64,000 bases of DNA from Haloprofundus marisrubri (GCF_001469955.1 NZ_LOPU01000029.1:558001-622000), one strand, 5' to 3'. Positions 25,803 through 34,437 are shown, numbered from the stretch's first letter. Notes: a model not told the origin generated them from the sequence alone. Program-made: numbers and translations.

Positions 25803-26821
25803 CAGTCGCTCCGAGAAAGTTCGACAGCCGACCCACTCAGTCGATGCAGTTTCTCGGCGGCCGCGCCCGAATCGATGGCCTCGCGTGCGGTCTCGACGCC
25901 GTCTTCGATGCTGTCGGCACGGCCAGCGACGTAGACGGCGGCCCCGGCGTTTGCGAGGATGATATCTCGTTTCGCGCCCGTCACGTCGCCTTCGACGATG
26001 CCGCGAAGGTCGGCGGCGTTCTCCTCGGGAGTGCCACCGGCGACGGCCGAAATCGGTGCCGAGTCGAGACCCATCTCCTCGGGAGTCAGGGTGTACTCGG
26101 TGATTTCGTCGCCGTCGACTTCGGCAACGGTTGTCTCGCCGTGGAGTGCGATTTCGTCGAGTCCGTCGCCGTGAACGACGAGCGCCCGTTCGACGGGCAT
26201 GTGCGAGAGCGCGCGTGCGATGACGGGAACGAGGTCGTCGTCGTAGACGCCGAGCACCTGTGCGTCGGCCCCGGCGGGGTTCGTCAGCGGGCCGAGGACG
26301 TTGAACAGCGTCCGCATGCCGAGTTCCTTGCGGGGGCCGATGACGGCTTTCATCGCCGGGTGGAACACCGGCGCGAGCATGAAGCCGATGCCGTCGCGTT
26401 CGATAGCGCGTTCGACTGCCGGTGGTTCGGCTTCGACGTCGACGCCGGCGACTTCGAGTACGTCCGCGCTTCCGGACGATGACGACACGGAGTAGTTGCC
26501 GTGTTTGGCGACGGCGACGTCCGCACCCGCGGCGACGATGGCGCTCGTCGTCGAGACGTTGATGGTGTCGTAGTCGTCGCCACCGGTGCCACAGGTGTCG
26601 ACGAGCGGCGTCTTGTCTGGCGAAATCGTCCGCGCGGCGTCGCGCATCCCTCGGGCGAAGCCGGCAATTTCGGCTTCCGTCTCGCCTTTCGCTCTCAGCG
26701 CTGCGAGTAGCGCCCCGATTTGTGCCTCCGTCGCGTCCTGAAACACCGCGTTCGCTGCCTCGTGTGCCTCCTCGACGCTCAAATCCTCCCCCGCCGTGAC
26801 GCGTTCGATGTATTCCTGCAT
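25802..26821 (-). CDS. trpD: Anthranilate phosphoribosyltransferase
   Basis: A 339-residue enzyme that joins anthranilate with phosphoribosyl pyrophosphate. VDTCGTGGDDYDTINVSTTS is the PRPP-binding glycine-rich loop; AKHGNYSVSSSSGSADVLE and GPLTNPAGADAQVLGVYD are family signatures; the D-E pair that coordinates magnesium is in VHGDGLDE/ALHGE. Leads the trpD-F-E-G operon with three overlaps and no gap, so the four are one translational unit. Starts at ATG 26821 (MQEYIERVTAG). Confidence 0.93.
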   Translation of the reverse strand: MQEYIERVTAGEDLSVEEAHEAANAVFQDATEAQIGALLAALRAKGETEAEIAGFARGMRDAARTISPDKTPLVDTCGTGGDDYDTINVSTTSAIVAAGADVAVAKHGNYSVSSSSGSADVLEVAGVDVEAEPPAVERAIERDGIGFMLAPVFHPAMKAVIGPRKELGMRTLFNVLGPLTNPAGADAQVLGVYDDDLVPVIARALSHMPVERALVVHGDGLDEIALHGETTVAEVDGDEITEYTLTPEEMGLDSAPISAVAGGTPEENAADLRGIVEGDVTGAKRDIILANAGAAVYVAGRADSIEDGVETAREAIDSGAAAEKLHRLSGSAVELSRSD

Positions 26822-26853
26822 GGTGGACACCAATGTACGTATTCGTGTTGTAG

Positions 26854-26869
26854 TGTACAAATCAGTACA
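26854..26869. promoter_or_regulatory. Inverted repeat TGTAC-N6-GTACA upstream of the trp operon
   Basis: TGTAC at 26854-26858 and GTACA at 26865-26869 form a perfect palindrome around AAATCA. A further TGTAC occurs at 26834-26838 between the palindrome and the trpD start. Located 33-48 bases before ATG 26821, the site overlaps or adjoins the core promoter and would fit a dimeric repressor. Regulator unknown. Confidence 0.45.
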
Positions 26870-27033
26870 TCGGTATAAGCCTGTCGCCGGAACCCGCGCT
26901 CCGAGAAACTCCCCCGCGGGGGCCGTCGCTCCTATTTGAGGCCGTCGAAAGTCGCCGACGGAGCGACGTTCCGAAACCTTCAATTACTCGGCCGGAATAC
27001 GTGATAATGCGTTCAGCAGGTGAACGTCGGACT

Positions 27034-27108
27034 GGGTTTGTGGTCTAGTCTGGTTATGACACCTCCTTGACATGGAGGAGGCCGGCAGTTCAAATCTGCC
27101 CAAACCCA
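27034..27108 (+). tRNA. tRNA-Val (anticodon GAC)
   Basis: A complete cloverleaf of 75 bases. Acceptor arms GGGTTTG (27034-27040) and CAAACCC (27101-27107) pair fully. The anticodon stem CCTCC/GGAGG closes the loop TTGACAT with anticodon GAC, which reads GUC and GUU valine codons. The T arm is GGCAG/TTCAAAT/CTGCC. No intron and no encoded CCA; A27108 is the discriminator base. Confidence 0.95.
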
Positions 27109-27404
27109 CTACGTTTCTCGCGTGTTGCACTCTCAGTTCGAGAGCGGACGCTCACACTCTAGTCACGGTTACACTCCCGTAGCTAGTAATACGAGCGTAA
27201 CTGGCGATTGAGCCGTTCTCTGTGCTGTTTTCGCCACCAAGAATCGCCGCTCAAAGACAGTCGTGCGTGTAGTCTCCTCCGCTCTCGCTGACTGACTTCT
27301 GGAGAGAAAATACTGCGAGAACGTTATGTTTTCGACGAGAAACGCAACAATTCGAAGGTTCAACCGAGCAAAAACAAAGTACTAGGAGAGTTATTCAGGA
27401 CGGG
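27109..27404. other. Non-coding stretch after tRNA-Val
   Basis: About 300 bases with no credible gene. The minus-strand frame at 27169-27363 has no homologous feel and no promoter. The end (27370-27390, AAAACAAAGTACTAGGAG) is AT-rich and likely supplies the promoter and a GGAG-type ribosome site for the acetyltransferase. Confidence 0.45.
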
Positions 27405-28508
27405 ATGGGCCAGACACAGGAGACGTATCGGATTCGGGGGTACAGCGACTCCGACCGGGAGACGTTCTGTGACCTCTTCAGTACCGAGTGGTTCGAGGTG
27501 AGCGACCAGTGGTTCGAGTGGCGATATTCGACGCCGTACCTCGACGAGAAAGCAATCGCGGTTGCGACGGCGAACGGTGAGCCAGTCGGGTTCTTCCCGT
27601 GTATGGTGTTTCCGCTCCGAGCAAACCACGAGTGGACGCTCGCGCTCCAGCCCGCAGGCGTGCTCATCGACCCGGACCACCGGCGGCAGGGACTGTTGAC
27701 CAAGCTCACGACGTGGCTGTTCGAGACGTACGAAGACGCCGAGCCGTCGATTCTGTTCAACTTCCCGAACGCCGCCATCAGTCCGGGCCTCGAGAAACTC
27801 GGCTGGAAACAGACGCTCACGCTCGAATCGTACTTCAACGTGCAGAACCCTCATGCGTTGCTCCGTGCGCGTGGCCGCAATCTCGGCACCGTCGGTGACG
27901 TGGCGTCGAAAGCACTGTCGAAGGCGTATCTCACCGGCTGTCGCCAGTTCAGAGCCGGCGGTGACGACATTACCGTCACTCGACACTCGACGGTTCCAGC
28001 GGAGGTGTTCGCATCACTGTACGACGAGAACGTCCCGAAGACGATTCACGTCGCCCGTGATGCAGAGTTCTATCGGTGGCGCTACCACGTACCAGAATGC
28101 GAACACCGTGTCTACGTCGCGCGAGACGGCGACCCGCTCGCGGGTGCGATTACGCACACCCATCGGACGGTGAACGGACTCCGCCTGACCGACGTGATGG
28201 AGGCACAACCGATGGGCGTCACCGACAGGGATGGCGCTTTCGAGCGCTTACTCGACGCGATAGCGGCCGATCACACTGACAGTGACCTGATACGAGCGAC
28301 GAAGGCGACGCTCCCTCGGAACGCAGCGCTCCGGTCGGGCTATCTGCCCGACGACCGACTGCCGCTGTCGGCGGTTCGGAAACCGGAGACGACGATGATG
28401 ACGCGGCCCATCCCGGCGAGCGGTGGGTCGTGGCGACTGAACGGCTTGGCGTTCACCGACCCCGACAACTGGCAACTGATGCTCAGCGAACGGGACCCGA
28501 CGTGTTGA
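27405..28508 (+). CDS. GNAT-family N-acetyltransferase
   Basis: A 367-residue protein. Residues 1-150 form a GNAT fold: IRGYSDSDRETFCDLF at the start, and the acetyl-CoA loop region LIDPDHRRQGLLTKLTTWL (about 85-103) with the RxxG core and ILFNFPNAAISPGLEKLGW following. The C-terminal half, with WRYHVPECEHRVYVARDG, resembles the second, degenerate GNAT domain found in Mec-17/Eis-like and FemAB-like proteins. ATG 27405 is the only good start. The acceptor is unknown. Confidence 0.75.
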   Translation: MGQTQETYRIRGYSDSDRETFCDLFSTEWFEVSDQWFEWRYSTPYLDEKAIAVATANGEPVGFFPCMVFPLRANHEWTLALQPAGVLIDPDHRRQGLLTKLTTWLFETYEDAEPSILFNFPNAAISPGLEKLGWKQTLTLESYFNVQNPHALLRARGRNLGTVGDVASKALSKAYLTGCRQFRAGGDDITVTRHSTVPAEVFASLYDENVPKTIHVARDAEFYRWRYHVPECEHRVYVARDGDPLAGAITHTHRTVNGLRLTDVMEAQPMGVTDRDGAFERLLDAIAADHTDSDLIRATKATLPRNAALRSGYLPDDRLPLSAVRKPETTMMTRPIPASGGSWRLNGLAFTDPDNWQLMLSERDPTC

Positions 28509-28517
28509 GGCGACGGC

Positions 28518-29072
28518 TCAGGACGGCCGAATCGCGTCGTCGACGACCCGGTCGAACTGCGCTTTCAGCGCGCCGTCGACGGTGACGCCCGGTTGGACGG
28601 TGTGGATACCGTGGAGGCGCTGTCCAGCCGTCTTCTGCAGTACCGTCGAGAAGAACCGGGAGACGACGTCGGGTTCACAGTACATCTCTAAGACGCCGAG
28701 CGCGTCGGTCACTACGCAGTCACCCTCCGAGAGCGTCGAGAGCGCGTCGACGAGACGCATGCCGACACCCGTCACGTCGCCGGGGTGGACGACGCCGGTG
28801 AGCGTGACGGGGCCGTCGTACTCCAGTTCGACGGGCCACACCGACAGCAGCGTCGCACTCGCGGGGTCGCGCCCCGACTCGCGGAGCATCTGTTCGAGTC
28901 GTTGCGGGTGGAGGCGCGCGCTGACGACGAGCAGTCTGTCGCTCCGCGGCAACGCCGCCGAGGGCAACGGGTCGGGAGTCCGAACGAGCGTCTGTTCGCC
29001 CGGCGCGGGCGCGTCTGCTGCGTCCGCCGTGTTCGTCGTGTTCGCCGTGTTCACGTTTGCTTCGAAGACCAT
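28518..29072 (-). CDS. Haloarchaeal DUF7504-like protein
   Basis: A 184-residue protein. After an N-terminal low-complexity Asn/Thr/Ala/Asp run it reads as a short RecA/KaiC-like alpha/beta domain without a Walker A: DRLLVVSARLHPQRLEQML, then ALSTLSEGDCVVTDALGVLEMY (a Walker-B-like strand) and FFSTVLQKTAGQRLHGIHTVQPG. Such proteins are frequent in haloarchaea as stand-alone signalling-like domains. The family name is tentative; function unknown. Confidence 0.55.
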   Translation of the reverse strand: MVFEANVNTANTTNTADAADAPAPGEQTLVRTPDPLPSAALPRSDRLLVVSARLHPQRLEQMLRESGRDPASATLLSVWPVELEYDGPVTLTGVVHPGDVTGVGMRLVDALSTLSEGDCVVTDALGVLEMYCEPDVVSRFFSTVLQKTAGQRLHGIHTVQPGVTVDGALKAQFDRVVDDAIRPS

Positions 29073-29241
29073 TGGCTATCCTGCGGCGTCGCCGCCGCCT
29101 GTCTCGCGGTAGAACGGCTTCCCTTATCGACATACGCCGCCTACCGAGGTCATAGCCCCTCGTTACTGCGTGGTTGGTCGCGCCTTCCGTTCCGGTCTCG
29201 GGACCGCGAATTCGACCGACTGCGGCCGTTCGACGGCGTAC

Positions 29242-29562
29242 TCACTCCGTTCTGTCGTCCGGCGACCCGTGGACGAGTTCGTGGATGCCGATGACCAGCG
29301 ACGGCACGACGACGATGAAGATGTGTTCTTCCAGCGGGATGCCCAGGAGTTCGACGCCCGTGCGCAGCGGAATCGAGAAGACACCGACTTCGAGCGTGTA
29401 CCAGTCCCAGACGTACGCGATGGGATACAGTACTGCGACGGTCTTTCCCGCCCGTCGAAACGCGTTCGCCCGCCACAGCAGGACGGCCGCGAAGCTACCG
29501 AACAGAACCTCCGTCATCAGGTACGTGTAGGGCCCGAAGACGCCGATATCCGGGAGCGCCAC
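29242..29562 (-). CDS. Lycopene cyclase-domain membrane protein, single repeat
   Basis: About 106 residues from a GTG at 29562 (VALPDIGVFGPYTYL). Three transmembrane helices and the motifs YLMTEVLFGSFAAVLLW, YVWDWYT and LEEHIFIVVVPSLVIG match the CarR/CrtYd lycopene cyclase domain, in which PxEE and DW residues are conserved. True heterodimeric or fused carotenoid cyclases have two such repeats; this has one. The start is uncertain: ATG 29661 is in frame but adds a basic, unlikely tail. A GCTATAGC TATA-like box lies about 40 bases before the chosen start. It may be a pigment or isoprenoid enzyme or a relic domain. Confidence 0.6.
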   Translation of the reverse strand: MALPDIGVFGPYTYLMTEVLFGSFAAVLLWRANAFRRAGKTVAVLYPIAYVWDWYTLEVGVFSIPLRTGVELLGIPLEEHIFIVVVPSLVIGIHELVHGSPDDRTE

Positions 29563-29699
29563 CCCGACCAGTCGAACACCGTCGTCGACTCCAAACCCCG
29601 TGCTATAGCACACCACACCTACTATACGACGGGGTATCGGAAAGCAGCGGGGGGTAAACAACCTTCAAGCCCTCCGGCGGTGTAGATGGAGATTGGACC

Positions 29700-30842
29700 A
29701 TGGACATTACTGACATAGCACTCCAGGACTTCGTGGAGCTGGAGGCCGACACCCGACTCGGGAAGGTCCGGTCTGCGTTCGAGCGCGAAAACCCGAAGGG
29801 TATCATCATCACCGACGGCGGCGACTACGTCGGGGTGGTCGGCGAGAAGCAGTTGATTCAGTCGCACATCGAAGACAACACGAAGGCCGCTGCGTTGATG
29901 CGCTCTGCGCCGCGCATCGACCGCCACGAGGACGTCCGCGAAGCGTCGCGGATGCTCATCGAGGGCGACACCCAGATTGCGCCCGTCTACGAAGGCGAGA
30001 AGCTCTGGGGCATCATCACGAGCGACGCGATTCTCGAAGCCGTTCACGACAACTTGGACGCGCTCACCGTCGAGCAAATCTACACCGAAGACGTGGTGTC
30101 GATTCTCGAAGAGGAGAGCGTCGGCCAGGCCATCAACCGCCTGCGCGAGAACGGTATCTCTCGACTCCCAGTTCTGAACGACAGCGGAAATCTCACCGGC
30201 GTTCTCACAACGCACGACATCGTCGACTTCGTCGTCCGAAACGAGGTCCGACAGGGAACCGGCGACCGAAGCGGTGACCTCGAACGAATGCTGGACCTTC
30301 CGGTCTACGACCTGATGACGAGTCCGGTGTTCAGCACGAACCCCGGTGAGTCGGTCGACGACGCGGTCTCGAAGATGTTCGAGAACGACGTGGCCGGACT
30401 GGTCGTCACTCCTTCGGACAGTGACGCAGAGGTGCTCGGCGTTCTCACGAAAACGGACGTACTCCGCGCGCTGACCTACACTGAAGAAGAGCAGATGGAC
30501 GTCCAGATTACGAACGTCGACCTACTCGACACCGTCTCCCGGACGGAACTCGTCGAGAGCCTCACGCAGGTGGTCGACAAGTACCAGCAGATGCAGGTCC
30601 ACCACGCCCACATCCGCTTCCACGAACACAAGGAGAAACTTCGTGGCACCCCGCTCATCCAGTCGCAGGTTAGACTCCGGACGAGCCACGGACAGGTCGC
30701 TGGCTCCGGGGAAGGATACGGCGCAGAACACGCCTTCCGCGTCGCCCTCGACAAACTCGAACGCAACGTCTTGGAGATGAAAGGCATCAACGCCGACGAG
30801 CAGTACCGCGGCCAGTTGCTGCGGAAACTCGGCGAGCTGTAG
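29700..30842 (+). CDS. Four-CBS-domain protein with C-terminal HPF/RaiA-like domain
   Basis: A 380-residue soluble protein. Four CBS motifs are visible at about residues 8-56, 66-115, 126-178 and 203-259, so two Bateman modules that normally bind adenine nucleotides. Residues 266-362 (VQITNVDLLDTVSRTELVES, then VHHAHIRFHEHKEK, and AFRVALDKLERNVLEMKG) follow the beta-alpha-beta-beta-beta-alpha order of the ribosome hibernation factors HPF/RaiA. CBS proteins attached to ribosomes are known in other archaea. The architecture suggests nucleotide-controlled inhibition of translation; this is inference. The TAG stop is immediately followed by the hairpin repeat described below. Confidence 0.8.
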   Translation: MDITDIALQDFVELEADTRLGKVRSAFERENPKGIIITDGGDYVGVVGEKQLIQSHIEDNTKAAALMRSAPRIDRHEDVREASRMLIEGDTQIAPVYEGEKLWGIITSDAILEAVHDNLDALTVEQIYTEDVVSILEEESVGQAINRLRENGISRLPVLNDSGNLTGVLTTHDIVDFVVRNEVRQGTGDRSGDLERMLDLPVYDLMTSPVFSTNPGESVDDAVSKMFENDVAGLVVTPSDSDAEVLGVLTKTDVLRALTYTEEEQMDVQITNVDLLDTVSRTELVESLTQVVDKYQQMQVHHAHIRFHEHKEKLRGTPLIQSQVRLRTSHGQVAGSGEGYGAEHAFRVALDKLERNVLEMKGINADEQYRGQLLRKLGEL

Positions 30843-31021
30843 AACGCCCACCTTTTACGCTGTGCGGACGGCTCCGCCGTCCGCTCGGTAAAAGCTGGAC
30901 CAAAAACACTCCTCCTTCGCTTCACTTCGTTCCGCTCAGTCGTCGGTCGAAAATCGCTCCGCGATTTTCGGGCACGTCGAGACGTCGTTCCGACGGCGGC
31001 CCGCTCGCTTCGCTCGCGGTA
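30843..31021 (+). repeat. Stop-codon-linked modular hairpin repeat, copy 1
   Basis: Begins five bases after the TAG of the CBS protein. Module A (30852-30894) is an imperfect 43-base hairpin with outer arms CTTTTAC/GTAAAAG and inner arms GCGGACGGC/GCCGTCCGC. A conserved AGCTGGACCAAAA follows. Module B (30948-30970) is CGAAAATCGC/GCGATTTTCG, and a third GC-rich part (CCGCTCGCTTCGCTCGCGG) ends near 31019. The same modules recur in copies 2 and 3 in the same order relative to the gene. Not coding. Confidence 0.85.
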
Positions 31022-31245
31022 GAGCAACTGGTTTCCGTTAAAATCCCTCAAGTGGTGTCAGAAACGCCTTGATGGATACAGAGGATGTATGCAGTATGTA
31101 ACCGCTGTTCGTCTCGCAGTGCTACTGTTGAATACAGGAGTTCGGTTGGGTGTGCATGTCGTACAGCGGGAGGATGATAGTCTTAGTACCTTTGCACGAA
31201 CATTCCCACCAACAGAACTTACTCGACAGCAATCAAATCGCGGCT
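31022..31245. other. AT-richer non-coding stretch
   Basis: Composition falls sharply after the hairpin repeat. Contains several in-frame ATG codons for the next gene (31150, 31156) but no clear promoter; ACTTACTC near 31218 may be the TATA element. Confidence 0.4.
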
Positions 31246-31638
31246 ATGGATTTGAATCGGATAGCAGTAGTTGCGACATATCTCCTTGCCATCGGAGTCT
31301 GTCTGAGCGCTACTCTCCTCACAGGAATCTTCGCTTCAGTACCGTTTGGAGTCGATGATCAAATTGTGGAGCTACTATTGTTTGTATGCCTGCCGTTCGC
31401 GCTCGCGGTCGCTGTGCTCACTCGTGCAGGCCTTAGTAGGACGCCTGTGGACATCGTACTGGCCGCATTTGCGTTCCCGTGTCTCCTCGCAACGATATGG
31501 ACGCTCGGTGGGTACGTGTGGCCGAGTGTGACGGATTCACCATCTAATCTGATTTCATTGGGAGTTGGGCTTCTACTATCGATTATCCTCTTAGCTGATG
31601 GAGTCCTGACTCACGTTGGTGCATCGGAGTTGGGTTAG
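31246..31638 (+). CDS. Small membrane protein, unknown function
   Basis: A 130-residue protein from ATG 31246 (MDLNRIAVVATYLLAIGVCL), with four hydrophobic segments and almost no polar loops. No family is recognised. Like the membrane protein at 2065-2502 it is encoded by AT-richer DNA with different codon choice, hinting at foreign origin. The earlier ATG at 31150 would add an unlikely polar tail. Confidence 0.5.
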   Translation: MDLNRIAVVATYLLAIGVCLSATLLTGIFASVPFGVDDQIVELLLFVCLPFALAVAVLTRAGLSRTPVDIVLAAFAFPCLLATIWTLGGYVWPSVTDSPSNLISLGVGLLLSIILLADGVLTHVGASELG

Positions 31639-31797
31639 ATAGTCACTGCTATTCCTCCAATAGGTGGTGCAACCTCTGGACGTAACGCCGAATCCGAGCC
31701 AATTCAGTGCCTGACTTGCGCCTTCTATTCAGCACGACCGCTGAAACCTACCGCCGATTGGATATTTGACAAAACCAAACAGCGTCGCCCCGCCGCT
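31639..31797. other. Non-coding gap between convergent genes
   Basis: About 160 bases separating the end of the membrane protein from the radB end. Nothing else supported. Confidence 0.4.
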
Positions 31798-32496
31798 TCA
31801 GAACTCCTCGGTCGCTTCCAACCCGCTTCCCGTAATTCGGAACGTCGCACTCTCCCCGGCGGCCTTCGCGCGGTGTTTCTCCAGCGTTGCCCGGCGGTTA
31901 CCGCCGCGGAAGCGGTCGAGGCGCACGACGACGCCGGTCCAGTGTTCGAGCGTGTGGCCGCCGAGCGCTCGCGCTCTGTCGGTGTCGGGGTCGGTGAACA
32001 CCTGATTCGTCAGGACGACGGCGATGTCGTGTTTTCGTGCCAGAGAGAGCAGATGCGTCACTTGGCGGGCGACGCGACGGAGCGATTCGCCGCCTTCGCC
32101 TTCCATGGTGCGTTCGAGACGGTAGAAGCCGGTCGCGCTGTCGAGAACGACGAGGTCCGCTCTGTCGGCGAACTCCTCGGCGTCGCGGACGGCCTCCTCC
32201 TGTTCGGCGAAGTCGTGCGCCTCGGTGACGATAACGCGGGAGGCGACGTCCTCGAACGCCTGCTCGTCGTCGGTGCGAGCTTCGACCAACTGGCGGAAGC
32301 GGTCGATGGAGAGCCCTTCGGTGTCGATGTAGACGACGGTTCCGCCCGCGGCGGCGACGTCGACGGCCGCCGACAGCGCGACGTTCGTCTTCCCCGCCGC
32401 CGGTGCGCCGTACACCTGCGTGACGGTCCCGCGTTCGAGACCACCCCCGAGCAGGTCGTCGAGCGGCGCACACCCCGTGGAGAGTGTTTCAGTCAC
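31798..32496 (-). CDS. radB: DNA repair and recombination protein RadB
   Basis: A 232-residue RecA-family paralogue found only in Euryarchaeota. LSTGCAPLDDLLGGGLERG begins the core; Walker A is VYGAPAAGKTN at about residues 29-38; Walker B is LVVLDSATGFY near 117; the C-terminal core ends ITGSGLEAT. It lacks the N-terminal helix-hairpin-helix domain of RadA, as expected, and helps load RadA in homologous recombination. It starts with GTG 32496. It is transcribed divergently from the next gene. Confidence 0.9.
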   Translation of the reverse strand: MTETLSTGCAPLDDLLGGGLERGTVTQVYGAPAAGKTNVALSAAVDVAAAGGTVVYIDTEGLSIDRFRQLVEARTDDEQAFEDVASRVIVTEAHDFAEQEEAVRDAEEFADRADLVVLDSATGFYRLERTMEGEGGESLRRVARQVTHLLSLARKHDIAVVLTNQVFTDPDTDRARALGGHTLEHWTGVVVRLDRFRGGNRRATLEKHRAKAAGESATFRITGSGLEATEEF

Positions 32497-32599
32497 GGTC
32501 GGAGGTAGCGCGGTCGACGGGAAAAAGACCCCGATACGACGCTGAGACGACGGCGAACGGGTCGATAGGCGGTGCTCGATGGGCGGTCACATCGACTGC

Positions 32600-32609
32600 A
32601 GTTTTTAGC
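32600..32609 (+). promoter_or_regulatory. TATA-like box for the RuvC-like gene
   Basis: AGTTTTTAGC 23-32 bases before GTG 32632. The spacing supports that start and a leaderless transcript. Confidence 0.45.
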
Positions 32610-32631
32610 CTTCGGGCGTCCAACGAAACCC

Positions 32632-33465
32632 GTGATAGTCGTCGCAACGGAGGACTTCGAGTTGTACCACGAAGCGGTCGCCGCCCTGCGCGAGCGCGGT
32701 GTGACGTTTACGACGGTCCGCTCGGACGACGACCTTCCAGCGGCGACGAGCGTACTCGTCACCGCACCCGACGACACCGTTTCCGACCTGCCGTCCGACG
32801 TGACCCACATCGAAACGAGCGCCGACGAGGTGCGACAAGCCGTCGAAGAAGCACTCACCGTTCTCCGCGGCAGCGGTGAGCGGACCATCGTCGGCGTCGA
32901 CCCCGGCACGCGACCCGGCATCGCCGTCCTCTCCGGCGAGATGGTCGTTGCGGCGTTCCAAGTTCCGCTCTCGGATGCAGTCGCCGCAATTCGTCGGGAG
33001 ACCGACGACGCCGTCGACCCACTCGTCCGCGTCGGCGACGGGGCACGGTTGCAGAGCGCCCAAATCGTCAACGACCTCGAAGACGTCCCCGTCGAACTCG
33101 TCGACGAGACGGGGACGACACCGTATCTCGGGACGGGCGCTCGCGGCATGGGCGACGTACTTGCTGCTGTCAACATCGCACATCTGGAGGGCGAACGCGT
33201 CGACTCCCGCGACATCGACCCGACCGCCGGAGAGATTCAGGTCATCAAGGACCGTTCGCGCGAGCAGTCGCCCGAGAACCGTTCTATCGACGAGTCGTTG
33301 GCGCGCCGTGTCGCGGCGGGCGAGTTGAGCATCGAGGAGGCGCTGGCAGAGCATCGAGGTGAAGGTGACGAAAACAACGGAGGCGACAAAGGCGGCGAAG
33401 GCGGTGAAACCGTCACCACCGATAGCGAGATAACCAACGCCACCGACGGCGACGAGTCCGAGTAA
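32632..33465 (+). CDS. RNase H-fold (RuvC-like) protein
   Basis: A 277-residue protein from GTG 32632 (VIVVATEDFELYHEAV). Residues 1-80 form a small alpha/beta domain with DDDLPAATSVLVTAPDDTV. From about residue 83, TIVGVDPGTRPGIAVLSG is the first strand of an RNase H-like fold, as in RuvC and its relatives (the aspartate after VGV would be catalytic). GDVLAAVNIAHLEG near residue 180 carries a likely second acidic position. The C-terminal 70 residues are an acidic, Gly-rich tail (GEGDENNGGDKGGEGGE). Being back-to-back with radB suggests a role in DNA repair, inferred. Confidence 0.65.
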   Translation: MIVVATEDFELYHEAVAALRERGVTFTTVRSDDDLPAATSVLVTAPDDTVSDLPSDVTHIETSADEVRQAVEEALTVLRGSGERTIVGVDPGTRPGIAVLSGEMVVAAFQVPLSDAVAAIRRETDDAVDPLVRVGDGARLQSAQIVNDLEDVPVELVDETGTTPYLGTGARGMGDVLAAVNIAHLEGERVDSRDIDPTAGEIQVIKDRSREQSPENRSIDESLARRVAAGELSIEEALAEHRGEGDENNGGDKGGEGGETVTTDSEITNATDGDESE

Positions 33466-33489
33466 CGGTGAACGGCATCGCTCGCAGCT

Positions 33490-34383
33490 TTATGGCCGCT
33501 CGTTCAGTATCTGGGACCGACTTCGGAGAAGCGAGGTGAGGTGGTCGGCGTCGCGGAGCGTCGTCATCGTCGCGTCGGGGAGTCGGTCGGCGAGGCCCCG
33601 AGCGGCATCGACCGGAACGTTCGTGTCTTTCTCACCGTGCCAGAGTCGGACGGGGTGACCGACACGCTCCAGCGGTACGTCCCACGTGTCGGCGAGGAGA
33701 CGAAACTCTGTCACTGCGCCGCTTTGACCGCCTTCGACCGACTCGGCGAAGTCACGTCTCACCAGTTCGGCGACGCCGTCATCGAGTTCGGCCACTCCCT
33801 CGGCAGTGGTGTACTGCGAAACCACGACAGCGGGAGATGCGCGTCGCGCAACCCACCCTTGCACTCGAAGGAGTCCACTAAGAAGTGACGGCGTTCGGTG
33901 AGCCATCGTCGCAAGCACCCGACGAACCGCTGGGGTGTTCGCTTCGAGCGCCGGTGGCGTTGCGCCGGCGACGATATCTACACTCTCGACACGCCCACCG
34001 TGCGTCGCCGCGAGTGCGAGCGCGTGGGGGCCACCGCCCGAGAACCCGACGGCACCGGCGCTCGACACGCCGGCATGGTCGAGAACGGCAGTGACGAACG
34101 TCCCGGTGTCGCGTAGCGTTCGACCGGGCCACGGCGTCGAACGGCCGTACCCCGGTCGGTCGGGAGCGATGAGACGGACACCGTTTCGTCGCGCGGCGTC
34201 GTCGAACAGCGCTCCGAGGAGATGTGACCCGGGTGTTCCGTGGAGGAAGACGACCGGTCTGCCGTCACTGACGCCGTACTCGGCGTAGGAGACGACTCGC
34301 TGGTCGTCCAACGGAGCGGTTGCTTCGGCGAGCGGTTCGGTCGTCGGAGTGGAGGGCGAAACGTCAGCGGGTCCGGGTCCCAT
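33490..34383 (-). CDS. Alpha/beta hydrolase fold protein
   Basis: A 297-residue cytoplasmic hydrolase from ATG 34383. FLHGTPGSHLLG (about 48-60) is the oxyanion HG motif; the nucleophile elbow is VGFSGGGPHA with Ser near residue 115; Asp is in HGEKDTNVP near 252; His in DADHLTSL near 280. Best compared with epoxide-hydrolase/haloperoxidase-type hydrolases. Substrate unknown. Divergent from the next gene by about 85 bases. Confidence 0.75.
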   Translation of the reverse strand: MGPGPADVSPSTPTTEPLAEATAPLDDQRVVSYAEYGVSDGRPVVFLHGTPGSHLLGALFDDAARRNGVRLIAPDRPGYGRSTPWPGRTLRDTGTFVTAVLDHAGVSSAGAVGFSGGGPHALALAATHGGRVESVDIVAGATPPALEANTPAVRRVLATMAHRTPSLLSGLLRVQGWVARRASPAVVVSQYTTAEGVAELDDGVAELVRRDFAESVEGGQSGAVTEFRLLADTWDVPLERVGHPVRLWHGEKDTNVPVDAARGLADRLPDATMTTLRDADHLTSLLRSRSQILNERP

Positions 34384-34437
34384 CACCCGACTGTTTCGGC
34401 TCGTTGGCCGAACGCTTCGCGCCGGATAGATACGGTG

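Noticed and set aside
27169-27363. A 64-residue minus-strand frame after tRNA-Val
   Set aside because: No promoter, no homology feel; probably chance.
31001-31019. Terminal inverted repeats of an insertion sequence around hairpin copy 1
   Set aside because: No transposase or target duplication is evident; the GC-rich module also occurs in non-mobile context in copy 3.
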